Origin: Apostichopus japonicus
Lineage: Eukaryota; Echinodermata; Holothuroidea; Aspidochirotida; Stichopodidae
Assembly (NCBI RefSeq): GCF_037975245.1
Contig: NC_092563.1
Coordinates: 21,728,960 to 21,792,959, forward strand
Direction of reading: 5' to 3'
Length of the DNA: 64,000 nt
Each line of letters starts with the position of its first letter. Position 1 is the stretch's first letter. Under the pieces are notes generated by a model, which had not been told where the DNA came from, did not search any database, and saw nothing but the letters and a program-made list of their open reading frames with translations. Below, piece by piece: positions 23,128-34,300 of this stretch. A program made the translations under genes and the position numbers.

Positions 23128-25063
23128 GTAATGTTTAAAACTAAAACAAATGTACAAAATGCCATGTAACTTTTATCTGTTAAGAGAGCATGCCGTATTC
23201 CTTCCGTTGGTATTGCAATTTATGAAATGTCAATCGTTGTTAATATATATTTTTTTATTGTTATTTCATTATTAATATGTTGAGAGGGATATAGGATGGG
23301 ATAGGGTCAGTTTTGCAGAAAAGAGGGTCATTTTATCGTCTTTGATCGATTTTCAACATAACATGCAAGAGCTTTTTCATAATAACATAAGACTATATAG
23401 CCTAGGTGAAAATACTTCAGTGGAAAACTGTATTTGATGCATAGTATAGTAATGTAATACAACAACAACAACAACAAAAACGACATATAACTTTGTAAAC
23501 GTAGATAAAACAAGTACATGACTATTGAACGCCAATAGGGCAGAAATAAAATATTAATCAACGTTGCTGCACCATAAAGACCAAACGTTGCAGCATCAAA
23601 ACCATTCGTAGTATATCAAATTCAATAGTAGAATCACAAATCATCAACCCACCCCTGCCCCCATTAGTGCAGTCCTCAATTTGTCTCATATTCGGTCGTC
23701 TACGGTTAACGGGAAAGTGTATTTGCTATTATTGGGAGAGATAACGATTGGGGGGGGGGGGGCTGAACGATTTTCGTTTGGCCCTCTGGAAGTCCCCTTC
23801 CATATGCGTCAATAAATATTGCCATTGTTTTGATTTTAGGAATGTGACGTCAAATGTGAACATGGTTTCGTTGAGTTTGCTGGCTGTAGTTGCGTCTGTC
23901 GTAGCGGCTGGCTTGGAACGGATTGCGGAAGTAAGGAAAAGAAATTATCACTCTGAACAATAGTCAGTTTGTATTGTTTGTTGTCCCTTTGTTAACATGT
24001 TTGTTGTATATAAATGACTTCTCCGATTTTATATTCTATGTTTTACTAAATTTGTGTATGTTTACTTGGGTCACCTCTACTCATCAGAGAGCTGGATGTT
24101 CGTGAACTAGGCTCAAATATGTGCATGGATGGAGGGAATGAGTAAGTTGGGAAGGCCGGGGGCTTGGAGAGGGGGGGTTGCTTGGATTTAGGGGTAGCCT
24201 GGTACATTACGACACACTTGTGATAGATCCATTTGTTTTTCAAGTTTGTTGTTGATGATCAAACATGCAGTCTATACAGATTTTGACCCATCCTATATAT
24301 GAAATTAACCACATGCAGCAAAATGTCTCGATGCAAGAGGAGAGGAATACTGCGTTACCTTAGAAACCAATCAAGGGATTTGTGATGATCATAGATTCAC
24401 CTTTCAAATGGAGGAACAGTGTGCGGCTACATGTGGAATTTGCGGTAGGATATATATAAATTATTTATATATAGTGTAGCGTTGATTCACTGAAGGGAAT
24501 TCCAAGGGCTATGTCGTGCAGTTGGTCAACAATTAACACGATTATATATGTCAAGCCGTACTTGTACATTTGTGGCTAAATAATGCATACAAGTATACAA
24601 AGTAAATTCCCTCCCTTACCCTTGCCATACCATATCAACCAGCCTCTCTTACACGGTCGATGAAAAATTTATCCTGCTTCACATGGCATGTATATCGAAG
24701 TTTTGTTTATTGTAAGTTTACATTACTCAGGCTATGTATCACGCACGGGTGGCCAAACCGTCGGCTCGTCGTGAGCTGACACATGCAGCTCTATGACATT
24801 TAACGGTTCTCGGAAATATGATAATAGAGCCCATGTTCGCTGATCGCAATTTATAGTTATAGTATTATAGTATTTATAGTTTGAAGTTTATCATATGGAG
24901 CTCTTACTGCGTTTAAGCAAGTTTGTCCACCCCTGCATAATTGGCACAGGTTGAAACGTTTATGGCACGCCAAAGACTCCACATTAATATATAGGCTACA
25001 AGACACAGTTTCGAATTTCGAATTGTTTTCCTTATTTCCATATTATGTTCATATATCTCTGAG

Positions 25064-25097
<34 letters not shown>

Positions 25098-25433
25098 CTT
25101 CACGATCAGTTATAGTATGTTACAAAATAAATTTAAATATTTTCTTTTCTAAAAGATCGATCTTCTGTTTTCTATTTTACAGAAAAGTTTGGACCAGGTT
25201 CGGAAGGTTTTGGTAGGATATATGATTACATAAGTTTTTAATTGTTTATGTACATATATATATAAATTAATTTCGTTGTTTAGTGTTTTTTTTCTGGAGA
25301 AATATGAAGTCACTGCGTGCTAAAAATTAAATTGCCGTGCGCTGGTAATTATGTTATGATTCTTACATATATAAAGTTTTCACTTCATTTATTGCCTTTT
25401 TACATGTATCCAATGACATCAATACACATGGCA

Positions 25434-25531
<98 letters not shown>

Positions 25532-28500
25532 GGGCACGGAGGTTTATATACATACATTGCGAAAGGAAGAGATCGAAAAATCCCTGGCCTATAATTGATC
25601 ACTGTCAATACAGAAAAGATTATAAACATATATATAAAGACAAATGCAAAAATATGTTAGTAAAAAAAAAACCAGAACCAAAGAAAAAAGAAATTTGTTT
25701 TAGTCACTGTAAACCCCGTAATTATGTTCGCTCTCTGTCTACACATTATGTCGTTAACGCCGTTATTTTATTAGATTTACGGACTGAAGTCAGCAGTTAA
25801 TTCTTGTTGAATGTGTTATTGAATTTATCATCAGGCCTGTACAGCTGTTACATATACTTACACACAAGTAAAATAAATATATACAGTGATAGGGATGAGT
25901 TAATTAATCATCAAAAAAAGTGATGAGTTAATTAAACTCAGATATCGTTAGTAATTAAATCTAACAAGAACGAAGGGCCTTTTGTTATATTTCATTGAAT
26001 GCATGCAATTACTTTAACACTAAACTGCAATCACCAGTAACATATGTTGCAGGGGCGTAACCACGCATATTATGAATGACTGCAATGAACCCACGTATTA
26101 TAGCCACTGAGCCTTCGTGGGCGTGAGAGGGCAAAGCTCAATGTTTGTCCCCATTTTAAGAGTCAGAGAATTAAGGTTTAACTAAAATCTATTTTATTGC
26201 TGACTTTTTAGGTCAGAAATGGTGCTATCATTTCCATTTTTTTGAATTATATATTTGTGCATGTAGTACTACTATAGTACTACAAATTGTATTTAAAAAA
26301 TTCCCCACTTTGGATACGCCTGCAACTGTTCAAGTTGCATTGTACATTTAAGTTATGTATATATGTGCTATAAACTAGGAAATTGATTGAACTTTGTCTG
26401 TCTGTAGGTGGGGATGGGAGTGCGGTTGGGGTGGGGGTTAACCCCTTTCTTTCTTATGGGGATTAATCCTTCATGGCTTCCCCGTTGCGCTCCAGACGAT
26501 CAAATCAATAGTACAGACAGGCACGATCAAAAGAAGCAGACGAGAGTGAATAAGTACACAAATACATTCAGAGACGTCAATAACCAGATTGGGCCCAGAA
26601 GACAAGTATGTCAACGAGCTCCCTTTTAACTCTGTATTTGTCCTTAACTTAGTTATGAAAAGATTTATAAACCCTTTGCTCATTTTTTCCTGCAAACTTT
26701 TCTCTTTTTTTTATTGGCTTTCAGTTTGTGAAAAGAATTGTGCGAGTCCAGGAGGCCGTCTGAATTCTGCAGCGTGTATTTGTGAATGTGCAGTCGGTTG
26801 GTTTGGGGACCTCTGTGAAAGTGAGTCACGAAATTCCATTCCTAATATTTACAATAGGTGATATAAGTGTATCACAAATTAATCTATTATAAAGTTAGAG
26901 AATTAAATTCAATATGTTTATCTTAATCTTTGTAATCTCCCAGCAAAAATTCGACGAAATATTAAAAAAGTTACAACAACAAATAAGCCTACTAAAGTTT
27001 GATTGGCTGATGTGATCGTTCGTATATATATATTCTAAGGGATGATGGTGTTAGTATAATATATTTTCCATTTATTATATAGTTTCAATAATTTATATGT
27101 TCTCTTTATTTCTATTCGGTGTCGAAAAGACAAATGTGTTGACGAATCAGAAAACTGTGCATTATGGAAGGAGGCTAATCAATGTGGGGCGCCGTTTGTA
27201 GATACAAAATGCCCGGCTACATGTGGCACTTGCGGTTAGTATCATTTTAGTATTATATAAGTCACAGCAGTTAGGAGGATAACGTGTCCGTCCTACTGCA
27301 AGCCGTTTTAACATTTACTTCACAATTCTACTTAGCCATGATATATTCTATATACGTAAGTCTAATTCAGTTCATGCAACTTAAGTGAAATCAAATTCCA
27401 CTTAAATAGAATACAAATGTTCTATTTTACATAAGTGGAATTTAATTTCACTTAAGTAGAATTGTATTCCACCTAAGTTTAATTGAATTCTATTTTAGTG
27501 AAATGGCATATTCAAAATATATAGCCCGTTTTACTGAAGTAAAATAGAATTCCACTTTAAGTAGAATTGAGTACTACTTAAGTAGAGTTGCAGTCGAATT
27601 ACGCCTTATTTTATCTAAGTGAAATGCATTCTATTTGAGTGAAATTCAAATCCCTTTTGGTGAAATTGCATTTCATTTAATTAAATGCCACTCCACTTAA
27701 GTAGAATTCAATTTTACGTTAGTGAAATGGTATTTTACTTAAATGGAATTGAGTTTCACTTAAGTAGAATGCATTTCACTTAAGTAAACTTAGGGGAGCA
27801 AATTGTTAAAAACGGCTTGCCATACGCCCCTATAACCACTTGGTTTTCAGTTCACAAACCCACCATGGACCATTCTGTTGAATTGTTCAAGATTTCCGCT
27901 ATGCAGTGATCTTCAAGGAGTCTTTTGTACAGATTTAATGTTTTGATTGGCGAATTTGAAGGAAGAAAAATTGTTCGTTCACTCTTTTCGAGGTAACTTC
28001 GTTCGCATTGGTATACTGTAGTGGTATCACGAATAGGTTGCAGGTTCTCAGTTTTTAAGGAAGTGATTAGATGGTCAGATCTGTTAGTAAAGAACACAGG
28101 AACGTGCCTCGTTTATTTTCTTCATACTCATCGAAAAGAGAGGGCTTGATATAAGCAGGTTTTCATCAACATGGATAGGGCTTTGGATTGTGCTACTGTT
28201 TCCTTTAAACCAAGTTGGGATCTCAGGAATGTGCCTCATAGTTCTCTGCATACTCATCGAAAAGAGAAGGCTTGGTATAAGAATGTTTTCAGGGGTGGAT
28301 AGGGGTTTGATTGTGCTACTGATACCTTTTAGCCAAATTTTAAATTAAATTTAACTGGTACTTTCCCCCTCCTTTTTAGAGCCTTTCGGACCAGGTTCTC
28401 CAGGATTCTGTAAGTATAGGTTTTGTTACTTTGTTAAAAATCAGTGACGGATGAGGTTAAGGGGGAGGGGGGGGCGGGGAGGGCGAGAGAGAGGTGGGTG

Positions 28501-29007
28501 GAGACAGAGAGAAATAGAAGGAAAGAGTGGCAGCGCAAAATAAAGTCGTTTGTTTGTAAAGCGTTCACTACGTCACTATGTTGGGTTGTTTCCTTTGAAT
28601 AACCATATTTTATTTAATAGAAATATGATGTTTCATTTTCATTAAACTTAAATTGTTTACTAGACTGCGTGATAGACGTTAGCTCGGTCAGGGAGCCTCA
28701 CGTGGTTGGTACCGCCTTCAGAGAATCTTGAAGTATTAAACTATGTACAACGTTTCATTTCCATTAAACTTAGATTGTTTACTAGACTGCGTGAATGGCG
28801 GTAGCTTGATAGATACCGACAGAGACTGTCGATGTGAATGCGCCAAAGGCTGGCAGGGAGATCAATGTGATGGTAAATATATAAATCATATTTCCATCAA
28901 TGCCATTTACACTTATCTAGCGTCATACTTTCATTGTGTTACATTGTTTACTTTTCATTCCACTGCCAATTATTACTGACAAAGGTCCCAAGGGGAGCGA
29001 AAATTCC

Positions 29008-29074
<67 letters not shown>

Positions 29075-30981
29075 GCATTATTACTGCAACTGAAAAAGAG
29101 CCGTGTTAACGCTCGAAATATTTTGTAACTGATTTAACGTTCTAAGTAATAAAGTTGGAAATGAAAGTATCATTTTTTCCCTGTAGATATATATTTATAT
29201 ATATGGGGTTTTCATATTAATTTTAAGACATTTCAGTAATAATGAATTGTTGTATCCCTGTTGTTAATTCTGTTATCAACCTGCTAAGTTATTTCATTAG
29301 CATGGGGTTTATGTGCTCATGCATGCACCGTTAAACAAAACAATGACATCATCGCCCTAAAGTATGTCATTGTGGTGCTTAAGAAAGTATAAGCATTGAC
29401 ATTCTTTACCTATTTACAACATAATATTTTCTATGCCTCAGTTTTGCTCGAGTATTCAAGACTTTTAGCAAATCAAGTTCTTTAAGATATTTTAACATTA
29501 TATTTTATTTTATTTTAACATTATACGATATATACTTCTCATTTATAGCAATTTGTCTCGATGACGAAGAGGCCTGCAGCAGTAACGTAGGCGGGAGATA
29601 TTCCGTTGAACAATGTTTGACTGAGGATTATGTCTACAACAAATGCCCAGTGCTGTGCAAAAGATGCGGTGAGTATGGGCCGTTTAAAATACCTGAAAGA
29701 CCAAAGCACCCAACATACCCCCTCACCCCCCCTCCACCCCCTCACCCGAATGGGGTCACTATCTGGTCAGTCCGTTGCTTAGTGCATTTCAAAAGCAAAT
29801 GTAAGATTCATGTTATTCTCAAAATGGTTTTAATCATTACATCATATACTGATTGTGTCAATTCTTTGGCAGTGGATATAAATAAGCCAAGCATGTTCTT
29901 GTCTCAGAAGAAGAAAAAGGAAGAAAAACAAAACTTCAATATTGGCCAACAGATTGAGGGTTCTGAAATTAATTATAATAAATTGCTATATTTATATATG
30001 AATATGCGAACACGTCGATAAGGGGTGTTGGCAGGAGGTTGAAACAAAAGACCCAAATCAGGGATTGGAACGATGTATGCATGTGTGATCTCGTGGTTCT
30101 TGTCAAAAGTTGCCGTGACCAAGTTTGATTTCATTGGTTTTATTTTGCTAACATTATACGTATGGTACACATTATTCGTTATAAGTTCGTTTAATGATAC
30201 ATACTACCGTTGAAATTAATGGAAACAATACCAGTCATATTGGGGTGGGATGTGTTCCTCCCACTTTATATTAACCTCACTCCTTGTACACCTCCTAAAC
30301 TTGCTGTTTATAGAATAGTGGGAGCGGGACAGGGGACTTGGGAGGATGACAGGTGGGATGGGCAAAAGGAAATACTACCGTAATTTTAAGAAGTGGCGAG
30401 AGACGCATGTTTCTACTCTATACCCATACACATACTTTTCTACACTTTACGGCGTTCCATAGGATCATTCATCTGGACCCATCTAGTCCGCAACAGATCA
30501 CTGTGGAGTGTGATGCGTGGAACTGCAACAAACCAAAAAATGATCATTCTGTTCTTGTTTGTATTTTATGTACTTACTCCTTGAATTACATTGTAGAAAT
30601 AAAAACATAAAACGTGTTCGAAAATATGCAAGAAATAGCGTTACTCTAGAAACGACACTATAGACTGCTAAACTTGTTTGCATAAAAACGTTTGGTATAT
30701 CCACCTACTTTGTTTTTTTCTAGGAAACACAGTCGGCGTCCAGCATGAACATGCGTGCCTTGCATGATGGTATATAACTGTACACCCTCGCGTTTTCATT
30801 TTACTTTATTTTAGATAAATTTGGGCCAGGTGCTCCGGGATTTGAATGTTCACTAGAATGCTTGAACGGAGGAGTGTTGGTGAACAATGAGACAGATTGT
30901 TTTTGTCAATGCCCAGATGGTTGGGATGGCACGAAATGTGACGGTAGGTATCAAAACTCACAAATGGGATCCTATATATAA

Positions 30982-31022
<41 letters not shown>

Positions 31023-31257
31023 AATGAGATCATATATCTTTGTATATATATATATATATATACAAATGAGATCATATATCTTTATATATATATATATATA
31101 TATTTATATACATATACATATACATATATATATATACATAAACATATCTATATACATATACATATCTATATACATATACATATCTATATACATATACATA
31201 TCTATATACATATACATATCTGTATACATATCTATATACATATACATATCTATATAC

Positions 31258-31329
<72 letters not shown>

Positions 31330-34300
31330 TAGTCCCTGATCATCGAGAGTGTGACTGTGTGACCATAGTCAAGTGCGTAGTCCCGTATGTAGAAAGGAAA
31401 CATACTTCATTGATCTTAGCCAAATGCAGAAAAGCGATACAGTTTTCTGAGAAGGAGAAAATCATTCGTATCATGTTGGGAAATAACGTAATGCAGTTAT
31501 ATCAACCCGCCTAAACTAGTAGAGCCATTAAATGGCAGAAACCACTATTCTCACAGGGTCGACAAATGCCATCGCAATGAGCCTTTTTCGATACACACAG
31601 AGCAAATATCAAGCTACATATAAAAAGACATATTTGGGTCAACACTGTAAGCATATATGTCTATATACATAGGCCTTTTTGCTATCCATCAAGAATATTC
31701 AAATATAATTATGTTAAAATTGATGAAAGATTTCCACCCAGTTGGGACAATTTTTTTTCTATACTGTACGGTCAGAGCTTCAGAGCACTCGCAGTGTCAG
31801 TATGAACATGTATGAATATCGTGTTTCTATCAGATAAAGGTTTTATGAACTGTTTGTATTATTAATACGAGTGCTCTTAAGCATGATATGGGAGGAGAGT
31901 TTAGGGAGGTATTAGCCTTAGAAAATGATCCCATCTGAAGATTTCATTCCAGGAAATGAATATTCAATATTGACCTTCTTTATCATTATTCCTCTCAGAA
32001 ACATGCGAGGATTCTAACAAGAGATGTTCTGCCATGAGCAGGGCCGGCTACTGTGAGAACCCTCAGTATGAGGCATGGATGCAACTAAAATGTACACAGG
32101 CCTGTGGATTCTGTCACAGTAAGTTATGAAAACATAAATAGAAATTAAAGAAATGTAACCACCATTTTAGGACGCCTGGTAAATAGAGACTGAGTATATA
32201 ATGCATACCGTTACTGAATATTTTGTTTATACTAAACCACACGATAAAGATCATTTTCGACGAGAGAAGAATATTTTCGTTAAAACAGCAGCTAGGGTAA
32301 ATTGCAACAAAGGGAATAGAGTTTTGTTGTGTGTGTGTTTGGGGGGGGGGTCAAAGGGTGGGGTGCATTGAGCCCTCATGCAGAGACGAATGATAAATCC
32401 TTTCGTTGCTGTGCAGCTGGAGTTAATTCACTTTGCCGAGACAGTAGTGATGTGAGTTTGGTTTTGCGGGTTTGTGTGTGTGTGCAAGGGCGGCGGAACC
32501 GGGGGGCACAGGGGGCACGTGCCCCCCCACTTTTCCTCAGGTTAAAAATGTGCCCTTTTTCTACATGAAAATTTCTAAATAAATAAAGAGTTTACAAAGC
32601 GAAACCCACGTCGAATGAAATATTTCGGGAAGTTTTAAATGTTTACTACCACAGGCGTAGGAGCCCAATTTGATTTGGGGGGGGGGGGGCTGTAACGACT
32701 TGCCCGAAAAATATTACCAAGATTTTTCGCGCGCTACGCGCGCATTCAATATGTTAATGTGCATATCATATAGGCATGAGTTGGTTATTACATCGCATGC
32801 CAATAACATACAATCATTTGCCGTGTTATAACCCTTCCAAATTGGTTATAATTATTGGGAAAGTCGTTACAATAATAATGATCATAATAATATCAGTTTA
32901 ACCATTGAAAAACTCATAGAAAATTATTTTTCTTTCAGTATTTTGACATATTTCATTTGCGTTCATGCATGTATCGATCGCGTGTGCAGGGACTTGGACT
33001 TTATAATGATTTCACCTCATTTTGTCTTTCTCCTTGTTTCCCAATTTGCACATTAGATATTGCAGTGCTAGTATGCATTGTTTCCTTGGGGGGGGGGGGG
33101 GTTATACGCAAATAAGATAATGCAATAAGAGTTATAAAGGGTACTAAATATCAGGCTGCATCAGTCGAATTTCTGCAAAGTGCCCTTCGACGTTGGTGCC
33201 CCCCCCCAGATTAAAAGTGCTTCCGCCGCCCTTGTGTGTGTGTGGGGGGGGGGGTGATGAGGTGGGACTGGGGGTACACCATACCTGACATCTGGTAGTC
33301 CTGTGACCCCTTTTGATGGCAACTTATGGTCTATAGGTACTACTTTTATCATTTTACTGGAGACTGGCCTTCTACAGATCGCTTCCATACAGTGTTATAG
33401 TTGTTGGCACTGTCACTGAGAGTGATACCTGTATTAGCCTGTTTTATATTCAAAACTAATAACGCTGTGAGTCCCCTCCCCCTCACCACCCCACCCCCTT
33501 TTCAAAGCAAGGGGACTCTTCTTCCTATACGCCTATGATTTCTTTTTCTCTCTGTTGCAGAGGACGAGGGAAGCAAAGGATATGGCAATTACTTTTTAGG
33601 TAAGCATAAATAGAGCAATTGTACCAGATATGGATTAGAGTCAATTGTAACAGGTAACCATATGATGATATTCAAGTACTTAAATTTTGTGGTAAGCACA
33701 CTTCTGCATATTCTCAATACCTGACTGACAATCTATTTCAAATTCACGGCGTGATTGCAGGTAACGGGATTAGCAATGAGCCTGAAGCAGTGAATGAGGG
33801 GGGTGGGGTTGGCTAACCATGCCAGGCTGGCAAAAAATAAATTAAGAAAGAAACGTACCAAAAGGAGCAAAAATGGCTATAGGTAGAGATGTCATAAAAT
33901 GTAATGCTTTGAACAAAGAGCTTCAGATATTAAGTAGTATCTATTGTAACCCGACAACTGTAGATTTGAATATAGCTAGCCTACTGGGCTATGTATAGGC
34001 TACTACTATGGTGCCTCGTCGTATTTACATATTCAAACGTACAGTTCACACAGAACTACCGAGAACCGAAGAAGAAATGAGACGTGAAAAAGGCGTCCAA
34101 GAGGGCGGATATCACATGACTGGACCTGGAATTGAGATGGTCTTCTTATTGGATGCATCAGGTAGGCCTATACCACTTATAAACATGGTGTCAGCTATTT
34201 ACATGGCGTCGGTATACCGAACTTAATGGTGTAGGCTATGTATGGGCAGTGGGGATATGAACTAGACGTAAGAAATTGAGTTATTCAGTGTGATACCGTT

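Noticed and set aside
24319-24444. Reading the ShKT modules as a toxin gene
   Set aside because: They are four modules within a large EGF/VWA protein; the ShKT fold is common in ordinary extracellular proteins.
28783-28786. TACTAG as acceptor for EGF exon 8
   Set aside because: It would remove the first cysteine pair; the acceptor at 28773 restores the pattern of the sister exons in the same phase.
31024-31403. Tyr/Ile repeat proteins on both strands
   Set aside because: They are translations of TA/TACATA microsatellites.
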